Positions 46,748 through 58,788 of a stretch of 64,000 bases of DNA are shown here, piece after piece; position 1 is the first letter of the stretch; the number at the start of each line of letters is the position of its first letter. The notes beneath the pieces are model-generated. The model was not told the origin of the DNA. It was given only the letters and a program-made list of their open reading frames with translations, and did no database searches. Location: contig OY365810.1 of NCBI GenBank assembly GCA_959347315.1, positions 460,001-524,000 on the forward strand, in the 5' to 3' direction. Position numbers and translations under genes: made by a program. The DNA is from Bimastos eiseni (taxonomy: Eukaryota > Annelida > Clitellata > Crassiclitellata > Lumbricidae).

Positions 46748-48103
46748 TAGAGTTGCCAACTTGGAACACGCCTATTCCGGGACATTTCCCAGTTTCCCCT
46801 GTGATAAATGGCAAATCGCTCAAATCTCCAACTCTGAACAAAGTCATTCCGGGACATTTTCGAGTTCCTACTATGATGAATGATTTATGCAGTTCATTGT
46901 TCACACCCATTGAAAAACTAATGGTACTGACATCAAACATAAACAAACCGCATTCCGCTAGTCTTATGAATTGAAAGTTTTGGATGAGTTGGGTTGCAAG
47001 CGATTTCTCGACATCCAAACCTCGAGGTAAGCTAGAGTCTGACTCATTGCCCAAGCAGCAGAAGAGGCATTGGAAGCCATGCAATATAAGTACATGTAAG
47101 TTTGAACGCCATCATCGTAGGACTAAATGTGACCCAGCGCAACAATCGAATTTTAAGGACAGAAGCAATTTAAAAAGAGTGGATGACGTCCAGAAATGGA
47201 AACATCACCGAGCCACGAGGAAGGCCATGAGGGGCAAGGAGCCACGTCGACTTGGAGGACCAATGAACTACACAAATGAAGAGCTCCCTAACGAATGATG
47301 TCAAACAGCTGAGAAAGTTACCAGGCAGGTCAAACAAAACCTTTTACCGCTAAAGCAATATATCATGATCGACATGTGTGAAAAGCGGAACCTATGCCAA
47401 ACAGGGCAGTAGAGTTCACTGTGAATTATCTGTAGCCCCAAAAATGTTGGAAAGGAGTCGACGGAGTAACAGCGTCTCAGTGGAGTGACCTTTCCGAAAC
47501 CATATTGGTATTTCGGAACCAACTTGTTTAACTCTAAATAAACAGTGAGCTTGTAGGCAACAATTGTTTCGATGGTTTTCGAGATACATGTAACATTTGC
47601 AATCGATCGAAATTGACGGGATCAGATGAATAAAGTCATCTACGCCTGAGGATAGGAACCAGAACCCCGTCCTGAATAGATCGGTTGCAGAGAAGAGTAA
47701 GAAGCGAAAGTGAGCATAGAATAATCAACAAACCCAGCAGAAACGTCGGGAGAGAGTCAGGTTCACATGCTCCAGGATTTTGGTGGAGAGGTGAGAATGG
47801 AGCGGCGTAGCTCAGCACTGGTACAGGGAACCATGGTAGACAGTCTGTAGTCAGAAGGGTGGAAAACCGGTGGGGCAGAGTTAGCGGTGTCCTGTCGAAT
47901 GCCGTCGATCAAGAACATTGAGAATTAAGATGTTGCATTACAGTATCGTTAATATTGCTTGAATTTGAATAATCGCATGATCTTTTGCATACAGTAACTT
48001 AGAATACCTATTCCTGGATTCGGGGACAAAATAGGCATTGCCCGGGACGGCCTCGGTCGATTCCGGGACTATCCCGGCCATTCCTGGACGGTTGGCAACC
48101 CTA
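46748..48103. mobile_element. hAT-type non-autonomous element (TAGGGTTGCC family), copy 2
   Basis: 1356 bp, ends TAGAGTTGCCAAC and GTTGGCAACCCTA, flanked by a perfect 8-bp duplication TGGCTAAG (46740-46747 and 48104-48111). Subterminal CCGGGAC motifs. It contains short open frames without known domains. Confidence 0.88.
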
Positions 48104-48185
48104 TGGCTAAGCTGCCTTGATTTCGTCAAGCGGCCGTGCACTCTGCACATAACACCGCAGATAAACCAACTTGAGATCTGAAGTA

Positions 48186-48504
48186 TGCGGTGATCGACAA
48201 ATCAAAGGCAGATGACATATCCATAGGAATTATAAGAGAACAAAGATCATGTATTAAAGCACAAGCAGCGCCACGCGCCGAAGTGATGATGATGATGATG
48301 AGTGCTCTGCCCGAAGGCAGGTCCATTGGCTTTACGCCATCCGGGGATGAGATGAGTGAGATGGTTTTCCGTTGCCTTCCTCACAGACATTTATGGGTGA
48401 GCAACTTGTCCAAGGTCGCTACGCAGTTCCTCGGGGTGGGTTCGCACCTGCGATCCTCCGAACGCAAGGCACCGAACATCCCACTACGCCACCGCACCCC
48501 ATAA
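48186..48504 (-). mobile_element. tRNA-derived SINE
   Basis: On the minus strand the head (48500-48433) has a Pol III A box (TGGCGTAGTGG) and B box (GGTGCGAACCC) in tRNA-like spacing. A conserved-looking body follows, and it ends in a (CAT)n tail. Folding as a true tRNA is poor, so a SINE is preferred over a tRNA gene. Confidence 0.55.
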
Positions 48505-48830
48505 CTAGGCTATGCTAAATCCAGTAGGCCTTACTGACTAGCGAATTAATCGAACATAGGCTTATAAGACGTCATTACTACAAATGCTTGCAGATTTTAA
48601 TTTCTCTTGGAAGGTCTATTGACATGCGTTCCAAAATAGATGTCAACGTATCAGATAGGCTACTTCGATAACACAATAAGCCTTCTTTATTTGTGAATGA
48701 AAACCCAACGATTGATAATCGCACTTAACCATTGCTTGTTAACTCAAAATCCCCATCATTGTCTGCTATGTGATGTTTAACTAACTGTATCAGTTGCTTA
48801 GAGATTTCCAGCTAAAAGTTTATTTATTCA

Positions 48831-48955
48831 GCGTTTGCACAACTAACTGCATTTCTTGTGCATAGGACCTATGATTAACTACGTTATTATGATTAACTAC
48901 GTTACTGTGATTAACTGCGTTACATTAGAAAATTACAAGAATAGATCTGATACAC
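48831..48955 (+). repeat. Local duplication with the empty site of the hAT-like element
   Basis: Repeated at 49371-49456. Includes GCATAGGACCTATGATTAAC and AAGAATAGATCTGATA. Here ATCTGATA (48945-48952) is single and uninterrupted. An 18-bp subunit (ATGATTAACTACGTT) occurs three times. Confidence 0.85.
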
Positions 48956-49099
48956 TTCGTATTCAACAATTGTTTAGTAAGCGGTCATCAACAATGATAA
49001 TTACCTTAGTCACGTGTCATTCATTCAGTGAGTGTGTCATACTATAACGTTTCGCTTATTCAGCACTGCATCCGATGATTTTGATCAACAACCTATGCA

Positions 49100-49140
49100 G
49101 TGAGCTGGCGCCTGCGACTTCGCTTTTGTGGACGCTGTAC
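49100..49140 (+). mobile_element. LINE 3'-end stub
   Basis: GTGAGCTGGCGCCTGCGACTT followed by CGCTTTTGTGGACGC; fourth short copy of the LINE 3' end seen at 5667. Confidence 0.4.
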
Positions 49141-49370
49141 AGGGTGGGCCATTAAAAAGTAAATCCTCAGTGTTTTTGCCAATATTTAGGCCAATAGTAG
49201 GAATTAATAAACGAAATTTTTCAAGTGCAAAGCTAATTCATATTTACATATAACTGCCAAAATCTACTAAGATATTTCAAATGGAACAAAAGTTATATCA
49301 CTTTTAATTAGTGCTGTCATGGTTTTTTGATGGTCAATAACAGATTCAACGCAGCGACACTTACAGATGA

Positions 49371-49456
49371 GCGTTTGAACAACTAACTGCATTTCTTGTG
49401 CATAGGACCTATGATTAACTACGTTACATTATAAAATAACAAGAATAGATCTGATA
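49371..49456 (+). repeat. Local duplication, interrupted copy
   Basis: Second copy of 48831-48955, ending in ATCTGATA where the hAT-like element begins; the octamer is repeated at 50942-50949. Confidence 0.85.
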
Positions 49457-50941
49457 CAGTGGCGTAGCGAGGCAAAGCATCGCTTGGGGCGAGGGTACAA
49501 AATGCTGCCTCTGCCTATTTTTCCATCACTTCGTTCTTGTATTATATAGGCCTACCCCAAGATATACACAAGGAGATAGGCATAGGGCGCCTTTTTGAAT
49601 GCTTTCCTTCTGCTCTTATATACATTACGATTACTCTATTCAGTATTCAAATAATTGTAGGGCCTACAGTTAGTAACAGCATCAGCATACCCTTTCAAAA
49701 TTAAACCTATATGTCCTTTGACTAATTAAAATGAATTATCATTAGATATAAAGAAATGAAAATAGAATAGGATTGTATTAATTTAGAAATTAAGCAGTTA
49801 TAAAACAAACAAAGCAAACCTCACAATAAAGTTACTAAACGTCTTGCAGGCTAGATCGAAAATTATAAAAATAAAATGAAAATAAAACAATACAAATCAT
49901 AGGGCCTATTCTTTCTCTATACGTATTGAAAAAAGTCCTAGGCCTAAACAATAATTTAATCGTAGTGAGACCATAGTAAGTATGATACCTAGAAGAGATT
50001 AGTAACTGATAACTTTCACTAATTGGAGTGCTCATGAGCAGTAACCTTGAAGGGGCGCTATATAAATTTTCGTAATGAATGAATGAACTTATGATACGGA
50101 TTACGTCTGTCAACTGTTACAATTTAAAAATTTGCATTTCTTGCTTCCTCTGCAGCAAAATTACTAATAGCCTTGTCAAAGTTAATTGTGCCTGTCAAAG
50201 AGCGTTCAACTGAAAGAATTTCTAAATTGGAATGTAGTGATTCTCTAATTGTGTGTCTTAAGTAGGTTTTAATTAGTTTATTGTAATTAGTTTTAGTTTT
50301 GAAAATCCAAATTCTGTTTAGGCAATAACTCTTTAATCAACCCAGATTCTAATTAAGAAAGATTTTTTGATAAATCCAACTTCTATTTAAGTTAGATTTC
50401 GATTGTGAATCCAACTTTGCATTAATTTTTTAATCACTCAAAGTCGGCAAAAACGTCTTTCATTACTAAAATTTCTGTTTCATAAACTTTATCTGCATCA
50501 ATAAATGATGCACTTTGCAAGTTTTTTCATAAATCAAATTTATATTTAAGTAGAGATTGTCCTTAATTAATCCAACTTATTACTTAAGAAAGAATGATTT
50601 TTCATCAATCTAAGAATTTGCGTATTATTATAATTGCTATATTGATTTCATTTTATAGGTGCGAAAGTAATGGCAAGATAGACAGAGGCGGCATTGCCAT
50701 TTTTCAGCGTATCTATTAACACTAGGCGCCATTCGATGGTCCTTCTGTATATCGTATATGTTAGTTTTAAGTCGAGAAGAAGCAAGAAAGCCTATGGTGC
50801 CTGGACAAGAGCAGCAAGAATCTTGAATAGTGCAAGTTATACAAAAATAATTAAAAAAAATTTTTTTTCCCGAAAATGCCGCCTCTAGGACAAGTGCTGC
50901 CTGGGGCGATTCGCCCCCTCGCCCCCCTCGCTACGTCACTG
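49457..50941. mobile_element. hAT-like non-autonomous element, copy 3 (1.5 kb)
   Basis: Ends CAGTGGCGTAGCGAGGC and GCTACGTCACTG, perfect 8-bp duplication ATCTGATA on both sides. No transposase. It carries ~37-bp repeats of the fold-back family at about 50320-50600. Confidence 0.88.
50320..50600 (+). repeat. ~37-bp repeats inside the hAT-like element
   Basis: Diverged units around CAACCCAGATTCTAATTAAG and ATCCAACTTCTATTTAAG, the fold-back family unit. Confidence 0.45.
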
Positions 50942-51312
50942 ATCTGATACACATCTCAAGTAATTGTTATAAAACAAACATCATAATTGTTGTTTCACAC
51001 TCTGTGTATAATGTGTCTACCACCAGCAGGATAGGCCGTTGAACGTCGTAAGGGCAGCGGAAGGCAGACATCTTTTCGCACCCGAACAAATATCGATCAT
51101 GTTGACGAACTTATTTGCTCACAGAATAGCAACATCAGAAATCATCTCAGTAGGCTACTCGGCGTATTTCTGCAGAGTTGAGCATCAACCACACGACTGT
51201 TAGAAGAATTTCCAAAGGAGGTCTGAACCTAATCGCTCTATCGTTGTGTCCTTCGGCAAATTATCACCGGTGCAATGGCCTCAACCAGGTCATCAACACT
51301 TCGACTCAGAAT

Positions 51313-51600
51313 ATGTGTGGCATATGGTTTCCGTATGGCTACCATAATGCAGCCATATGGAACATTCATATTGTTTCCATGTGGCTATCACGTGAAAGCC
51401 ATATAGGATGACCATATGGTTTCCATATTGTAGCCATATGGAACATCCATATGGTTTCCATGTGGCCACCATGTGAAATCCGCATAGGACAACCATATGG
51501 TTTCCATACGTAGTGTTAGGTGCGGAATTTTATGGCTACCATACGGAATTCCCATATGGTAGACATGTTCTCTCGCATGTGGGCAGCATATGGGTCCCAT
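51313..51600 (+). repeat. CATATGG-rich degenerate repeat
   Basis: Two and a half copies of an 80-92 bp unit starting at 51321, 51413 and 51494, each containing CATATGGTTTCCATA and CCATATGGAACAT. The CCATATGG palindrome recurs throughout. Confidence 0.7.
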
Positions 51601-51899
51601 CCGACAATGCTGCTAGGGTTACGTGTTGACGTTGTGCCAACCTTATTTCTTAATAAGCGGGATCCTGCCGACGGAAGATCCATCATTAGAAACGAGAAAC
51701 GAACAGGCTGACGATATTCTCCACAGGGCCATCATCAGGAATCGAAGCCCCCGTTATGCCAGGAGAGATCAGAAACACGATACAACCTGAGGGAAAGACC
51801 CCACCCATTTGACCTCCCAGATAAAGAAACATAAAACTTTCTGCAGAGACTAATGTACAAAAACATATATTAGGAACTCTCGCGTCCCTCAAGCGCCCA

Positions 51900-51944
51900 C
51901 TATTATTATTATTTTTTTAATTATTATTATTATTATTATTATTA
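51900..51944. repeat. (ATT)n microsatellite
   Basis: Trinucleotide run at the 3' side of the minus-strand LINE, probably its simple-repeat tail. Confidence 0.9.
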
Positions 51945-51959
51945 AACGGACGATTTCTA

Positions 51960-53410
51960 AAGCGCCGCAACGCAGCCATGTCGCTACAAGGGCGCTTTAC
52001 AACGACACGATCAGCAAACTAACAAGAAAAAACCGTACTATAAACAATAACTACATCAGTTCAACAGGGATATACCCTCCTGAACAGGTGGGATTTGAGT
52101 TGTGCCCTAAAGATCTCAATCGATGCTGTAGAACCAACTTCAGCAGCGAGGGCCGGCAACAGAGAAGGCGCGATCACCGAATTTGGTCTTGGTCTTGGGG
52201 ACAAGAAGGACCTGGTCTCCACGCGCAGCTCCACACAGCTGGAGACCAGCTGAGTTCAACGATGTTGGCCTGCAGAAATCTGCAATGTATCCCGGCGCGA
52301 CACCATGGAGCGCTCTGTATACGAGTAGACATAGTTTGAACTCTACACGCTGTGGTATGGGCAGCCAATGAAGCGTGTCGCGCAGAAGGGGCGTCACGTG
52401 GTCAAAACGTCGTATTCCGAAGTGTAGCCTCGCTGCAGCGTTCAGAACGGACTGTAGGCTGTCTAAAGTAGGCCTACATTTCGGTGCTCCTGCAAGGAGA
52501 CTATTGCAGTAGTCTACCCTGGACAACACGAAACTGGCGACAGCAGTCCGAGCAGCATCGAAGGGTAACGACTTCAGGCAGGATTTGATGAGACGCAGCT
52601 GGCGGAAGCATCTTCTGACGGTCGTGGTAACATGTAGTTTCATCGACAGATCAGACTGTAACATTATACCCGGATCACGGACGGACTCCACCGGTGTTAG
52701 AACGGCCCCGAGTATATGCAGAGGAGAGAGATTGAGTTAACTGCATCGGCCGTGAGTCGCGCAGCACAGAAGTTCAGTCTTGGTGGGATTTAGACTGAGT
52801 CAGTTTGAAGCCATCCACGCGGAGAACCTCTCAATCGTAAGGAACATGCGTCTACGTGAACCGTCGACCTCGGACGGACGGTCGCTGGTGTAGAGCTGGG
52901 AGTCATCGGCATAAAAATGAGACGATACAACCAGACCAGCCGCCAACTTTTCGAGGTCAGCAGTATAGAGTAGAAACAACGAGGGTCCAAGGCCTGACCC
53001 CTGAGGTACTCCGAAAGCAAGTGGACGGTAGGCGGTGACGTTGCCATTGAAGTGAACAGACTGCATCCTTCCGTTCAGGTAGGAGCGGAACCAAGTTAGT
53101 GCCACAGACCCCACGCCGAAGGTCCTCGACAGCCCCTATAAGAGAATGTTGTGGTCTACGGTGTCGAAAGCCGCGGATAGATCGAGTAGACCAAGGATTG
53201 CGTGATCACTAGCATCGACCGCCTCGATAAGATCAGTGAAAACTTTTAGAAGCGCCGTCTCAATAGAATGAAACCTTCTGTGGGCGGATTGATGATGAGG
53301 AAAAAGATCCGATGATGTTAGGTAATCAGTGAGCTGTCTGCAGACGATACGCTCGAGTAGCTTCGACAGGTTAGCCAGATTGGAGATCGGTCAGTAACTG
53401 GCCGCAGAGT
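51960..53410 (-). pseudogene. LINE reverse transcriptase fragment (CR1/L2-like)
   Basis: Five-prime truncated ORF2. In order on the minus strand: PISNLANLSKLLERIV, DLSAAFDTVDH, FGVPQGSGLGPSLF, the catalytic YADD box (HFYADDSQLY), LSRVDYCNSLLAG, then DRAFSVAGPRC and EIFRAQLKSHLF. At least two in-frame stops and two frame shifts (near 52790 and 52140) make it inactive. Confidence 0.85.
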
Positions 53411-53922
53411 CGGCAGCCAGTGAGGGCCTCTATTCCCATGACGGGAACATTTTCGGAATTAGGCCCAGCAAACTCACTTAATGAGCGACTGTTTGACACC
53501 TCTTTAATAATTTTCATGAACTTGTAAGTTGCTGCGTTTTGACAGCGACATTTTCTTTTTCTCAATAATCGAAGATAGGCCTACACACCGATCAAGATAT
53601 AAAAGTGGAACTTGTATAGGCCTTATTGATGGTTTGAGCCAAAAAGTGGAATTTGGTTATGAAACGCGTCAGTAGGACCTTAATTGTTGCATATACCATC
53701 TATGCCTGTGCAGAGTGAATGTTTATTGATATAAGAAGCCGAATGCAGTGACTCGATCGTTAGATTGATTGGCACTTCAGTGATCGGTCAAGTATTTTGG
53801 TGAAAGGTAGAGGACAAAAAGGCGATCCTTGTGGAATGACATATCCTAAAACGCCGATTCCTGGGTAAATTTCTAGATTTTAACAGTGAATACTTAACAT
53901 ACGTCATAGGCAAAACAGTGAC

Positions 53923-53975
53923 TGATGCAAAGCAACTGCAAGCATCACGCTGATGCTTGCAGTTGCTTTGCATCA
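53923..53975. repeat. Perfect 25-bp hairpin with 3-nt loop
   Basis: Arms 53923-53947 and 53951-53975 are exact reverse complements (TGATGCAAAGCAACTGCAAG at the start of the left arm) around CGC. Confidence 0.95.
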
Positions 53976-54224
53976 TACTTGTGTACGATGCTAAACAGCC
54001 AAACCAGCTCTAAAGCCGATGAGAATTAACGTTGGCTCTGGTTTGGCATACGAAAAGTCAAGAAGATTTAGGAGCAAAGGACGTTAAGGCAAGAAACAGA
54101 GCAACCCAATGAAGTCAAATGAATTAAGTCAAAATTGTTAATGTTAATGGTATTGTAATTGTAACTGAACAGTTTCAAGGCGCCATTCATTATCAGCGGC
54201 GCTTCCGACCCAAGTCGACGGGGT

Positions 54225-54550
54225 TCTGTATCGATAGTCCGAAGGTTCGATAGTCCGAAGCTTGCATGGTAACCGGTAGATAGATGATAAGATTGTGGTA
54301 TCAATGGTAGCTGGACTGATGAGAAGAATTATGTTTGTTAGAAGCTGGATTGCATAATTCTTTTCATTCATCCAGCTTCCATTTAGACATAATTTTTTTC
54401 ATATCAATCCAGCTTGCTTCCAGTTTTACACATTCTTTTCATCCATTAATCCAGATTCTAGTTAAATTAAAGTCGGAGTATACAATCTTCGGACTATTGA
54501 ACCTTCTGACTATCGAGCCTTCGGATTATCGAACCTTCGGACAATCGAGC
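54225..54550. mobile_element. Fold-back-like element, third copy
   Basis: Left end has inverted units CGATAGTCCGAAGGTTCG; the right end has four to five units of CGAACCTTCGGACTAT (54484-54550). Between them are ~37-bp units of the fold-back family in both orientations (AAGCTGGATTGCATAATTC, CATCCAGCTTCCATTTAG). Confidence 0.6.
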
Positions 54551-54573
54551 GGACACCTTCGACGGCTAGGTGG

Positions 54574-54769
54574 CAAATAGAAAGGGTCTTCCAGCGCCTC
54601 CGAAACTGAGCAAGGAAAGAGCTAGCAGCTGCAATCCAGATGATGTTTCTGGAGTGACTTGCGCCTAGAGATTGCAATTCCGGACAAGAAATATTTTTCA
54701 GGAATTTCGGAATTTTTTCGGTCAAAATCCGGAATTATTCCGGAGGCGCTGGAAGACCCTTTCTATTTG
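54574..54769. repeat. Perfect 29-bp inverted repeat, 138-bp spacer
   Basis: Arms 54574-54602 and 54741-54769 match exactly (CAAATAGAAAGGGTCTTCCA opens the left arm). The spacer contains several ATTCCGGA-like units. MITE-like, but without a clear target duplication. Confidence 0.85.
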
Positions 54770-54799
54770 TGTATTTTGTGCACGAATTGACCGACTCAT

Positions 54800-55365
54800 T
54801 AATGTCGATTGAAAACGTCACAGAACAAATTCAAATACAAATGTTATGTCTTCCTAACTAGTCTACATCAAACTACACTTTGGAAGTTGCGTCGACGGTA
54901 AGCCCTATAACAAAGTCAATATTCAGTGACAATGGTAAAAGAAGTAGATAGAAAGTTACTAACTTAAAGAACAGAGACCGCAACACACAGCGTTAATGAA
55001 CCCAAACTGTACCTCTATAGAAATTTTGTAGTCATTTTGAGGGTTTTACTACTTAATTAGCATTTGTTATAGGGCCTATGTACATTTTTTGTGTTATGTT
55101 TGGTTGAAGGTCTACATATAGGCCTACATGCCGTGCGATTGCAGGCGTTCATATTAAAGAAAATACCTACTTACTTGCCTGCTTATCCAGCGTTCACGGA
55201 ATAATGCCATGGGAATAGTTGCATAGATATCATATAATATAGGATGTCTTTATGTAACGATCATAGAATGTTCGTACAAGGTTTACATTACATTATCCAG
55301 TTGCAGTTAAGCTATTACCTGCATTATATATATATATTATGTTAGGCACTCGTGATCTATCGTAA
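54800..55365. other. No gene recognised
   Basis: AT-rich sequence; no repeat or exon identified. Confidence 0.4.
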
Positions 55366-55371
55366 GGTAGG

Positions 55372-55422
55372 CCTATGTGACCTTAGTGTACGTGACCTTA
55401 GTGTACGTGACCTTAGTGTACA
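55372..55422 (+). repeat. 16-bp tandem repeat, three units
   Basis: GTGACCTTAGTGTAC repeated three times. Confidence 0.85.
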
Positions 55423-55568
55423 TAACGAAACAGGGTAAGGACGCCTAAAAGGAAGGTTGATGCATGAGTATATAAGGAAGTTGTTAGAAGGTGTGAGGAA
55501 CGAAAACAGTAAAGAACTTAAACAAGATAAGGTATATCTAAAAACAAAAGGTACCGGTGAAGGAGGCT

Positions 55569-55939
55569 AAATTAACTCCCCGTATAAATTAACTCCCGGA
55601 GTGTATTGTACCTAGGATATATTGACTGAGGAGTTAACTGTTCCTAGGATAAACACACTCCCCCCTGCGAATAAACACTCCCGGGGAGTTAATTCAACCT
55701 AGGACAAACTGACTCCCGGGGATTTAATTCTTCCTAGGATAAATTGACTCCCATACCGAATGCCAACGGGGAGTTTATTCTACCTAGGACAAACTGACTC
55801 CCGGGGAGTTAATTCTTCCTAGGATAAATTGATCCACATATATAATGCAATCGGGGAGTTTATTCTACCTAGGACAAACTGACTCCCGGGGAGTTAATTC
55901 TTCCCAGGATAAACTGACTTTCGGGAGTTAATTCTTCCT
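55569..55939. repeat. CCTAGG/CTCCCGGGGAG satellite-like array
   Basis: Units of about 35 bp alternate the palindromes CCTAGG and CTCCCGGGGAG, joined by AYAAACTGA and TTAATTCTT. A ~95-bp higher-order period (CGGGGAGTTTATTCTACC recurs) is visible in the middle. Confidence 0.85.
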
Positions 55940-56278
55940 GTGTGACAAATTTACTTACTGCAAATACCAATAAATTTAATGTATTAAGTGTTTTTATGGC
56001 ATGTCTGGTAGAACTTTCGTGGGTCATAGGGCGATTATTGTGGGTGCTCTTAAAATCATCCGAAACATGAATATGTTTAATGATAATCTAAATCGAGTCA
56101 CCAAGAAAGAGTAATGATTTATTTATTAAAATGTGTGAAAAATTTACTTACCGCAAATAGCATTAAATTTAAAGTATTGCATGTTTTATCGCAAGTCTTG
56201 TAAAACTTTAGTCGAGTCTCCTGTTGACGTTTGAAACCATAAGTTTATTACGTTGTGTCAGGCCTGTGCTATATTTAG

Positions 56279-56428
56279 AATGGCCGTGGTCAATCCCCCT
56301 TGAGTGATGGATGCAAACCCCGGTCCCCAGTGTTAGGAAGGCAAGATACCCCCCTAAGGCAAAAAAATTACCCCCCTACCTGAAATTGGAGACATTTGCC
56401 TCTGGACCCCCCGCTGTGGACGCATCTG
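56279..56428 (+). mobile_element. MITE-like repeat, copy 1
   Basis: CCTTGAGTGATGGATGCAA through CTACCTGAAATTGGAGACATT matches 57030-57184 in direct orientation. The termini are degraded. Confidence 0.55.
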
Positions 56429-57029
56429 CTAGAGGCAATGTTAATGCTATATGATCGGCCCACATACATTTGCGCGTGCGTAGGCCGCATATTATGCGGA
56501 CCCATAGGCGGCGATCCTGGGAGGTCGATGAGGACAAGTCCCATACCCCCACATTTCCTACTCCTCTCATTGGGTGTTCCTCCCATCTGTCAAGCGATAT
56601 CGCCGCCTCTGTGCGGACTGAGGTTCGCTTCTCGATGCTTTCTTGTTTTGGATTATAACTAGTCATCATAGTGCTTACCTAAAATCCTTTGCACGGGAAC
56701 CCTAAATTGGTGTGGCGTCCATCGAAGCGAGAGGCGGTGGTGAAGGATCTCGTATCACATCAAATGGTTCACCGACAAATTATTGCCAACAAAATTATGG
56801 ATCTCGGTTCACGACCTAAAAGTTATTATTCGTCCACTGTATTCCGCAAAATAGAAGTTGGATTGCTGATAAAAAAAGCTTATTGTAGGCCATCGCGGTT
56901 GGATTGACGAAAGAAATTCAGAAACAGATGATACTGTTAGATTATAACGGTTTATTGGAAATGAAGAACAAGGGGTTGGTCATTAAATTTGTCTACCACT
57001 TAATGTCAGAGTGCAAAAGTTTGGTCTGT

Positions 57030-57184
57030 CCAGGGGCGTCAATACCCCACCTTGAGTGATGGAGGCAACCCTCCGATTCCATGTGTCAGGAAAGCAAGAT
57101 ATTTCCCCCTATAACTCAAAAACTATTCCCCTACCTGAAATTGGAGGCATTTGCCTCCGTACCCTCCTAGCTGGACGCCTCTGG
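57030..57184 (+). mobile_element. MITE-like repeat, copy 2
   Basis: 155 bp with inverted ends CCAGGGGCGTC and GACGCCTCTGG (one mismatch). No clear target duplication. Confidence 0.6.
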
Positions 57185-57191
57185 GTTTATT

Positions 57192-57960
57192 TTAAACTTC
57201 AAATAGACATTCAACCATACTAGTGACAAATTCACTTTCAAGTTTGAGAGCCACTACTGGAACTCTTTCAGGTTTACCTGCCAAGCTCTTTATCAAAATT
57301 TCTTCATCTTTATCCATGTATTCTAGCCAATTTAAGGTACATGCATTTGCTAGACTTTTCAACGCACCAGCCTTTTCCACAACACAATTGGGCGCTGTCC
57401 TCGCTCACGCACGCGTGAACACAAAATACCCGTAGAGCAAAACAGTTGATAGTCCAAACACACGATAGCTAACAACTCTATAGACACACAATCAGTTTGA
57501 ATATGTGCATCATCCTCCTCACGCACCTCATTCACGGACTCGTTAAACAATTGAAACCACTCCTCTTCATGCACATCCTCACTAGTCATTTCTGTACGCA
57601 CAGGTCTGATCATCTGCCTTTACTATTTTAATCGGAGCCACATTTTCGGTGTCACATTTTTCATACGATAATTTCTTGAACGAATTTTTATCGCATTGTA
57701 CCCCCAACCGCGAATTTACATATTGTTCCAACAAAAAATCCCGCAAGGTTTTCTCAGAATTTGCTTCAAGCAAATATTGTTCGCACAAAAATCCTGAAAA
57801 AACGAAGTCCTATGACAATGCTGCATTTCACACATTTGGTTCCAAACAAACGCAAATCTTATCAGAGACGTTTCTACACACGCTCGACTTACACTAACTG
57901 GATATGCCCCTTTTAGAACACACAATATTGGACAAAAACGCGCCACCGCGATATTCAATT
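57192..57960 (-). pseudogene. Decayed ORF of unknown family
   Basis: Successive minus-strand open stretches in shifting frames: LRDFLLEQYVNSRLGVQ, KKLSYEKCDTENVAP, VHEEEWFQLFNESVNEV, LNWLEYMDKDEEILIK, ending VECLFEV and a stop. Composition is protein-like and the pieces follow one another, so it was probably one reading frame, perhaps of a mobile element. I do not recognise the family. Confidence 0.35.
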
Positions 57961-58788
57961 TTGATCAATTTCTCTCAGACTTTAGCTAAATTCAATGGTC
58001 AAACTAACCCTAGCTAAATCACGTTTCAAAAGTCAACGGCGGGCCCCCCATATGTAAGATATCGCTATTCAAAAGATCCCTGGGTATAGCAACATCGAAC
58101 ATAACCCTCTCGTCTCATTGTAAGATACTAAGTATATTATGAAAACCAAGTAAGTATTTACATTGAACAGAGAAGCGAATATACGTACAAAACCAAAGCT
58201 CCACACCGAAGATCAAGAACCGACGAAACACAACGACGTCGTAGGAACCTCGAGACTCACGACTTACAACACACGTATCTTTAGCTTAATTAAGACACAC
58301 ACAAACGAACAGCTCTGGTCTCTACACAACACGTGCTCTTCCACATAAGATGGACGATAAATTTCGCGCTAGCTGTCTTAAAGTTTTTCACTAGAAACTG
58401 AAACCGGAATTTACGAGAAACGGTAATTCTGGTTAATGCGCGAGTCACATGATACTGAAATCAATTCAATTGTCTTAAAGTGGAAAAATGTCTGAGAGAG
58501 AACCTGAAATTGTGAAGTTTGCGTTTACGCTATTTGAAGTTAGGCCTATTGAAAAACAATAGCTATTGGCTATTTGTTTTGTCATTAATGTAAAACCATG
58601 TCTCGGTCTCGGTACCTCACGGTCTCGGTCTCGGTATCTCACTGTCTCGGTCTCGTCTTGAAGTTCAAGGTCTTGCATACAACAATGGATGTGTATCATT
58701 TTTTCCATAAACTTCATACTTGAAATGTTTGTTTTTTAGTTATGTTTGTTGTTTGTCTATCTATTTGATGCTGTAGGAAATTCCTAGA

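Noticed and set aside
48433..48500. Functional tRNA gene on the minus strand
   Set aside because: A and B boxes are present, but acceptor and T stems pair poorly and a SINE-like body and tail follow.
52790..53047. Minus-strand 85-codon frame beside the reverse transcriptase
   Set aside because: Out-of-frame shadow of the LINE palm domain, which carries YADD in another frame.
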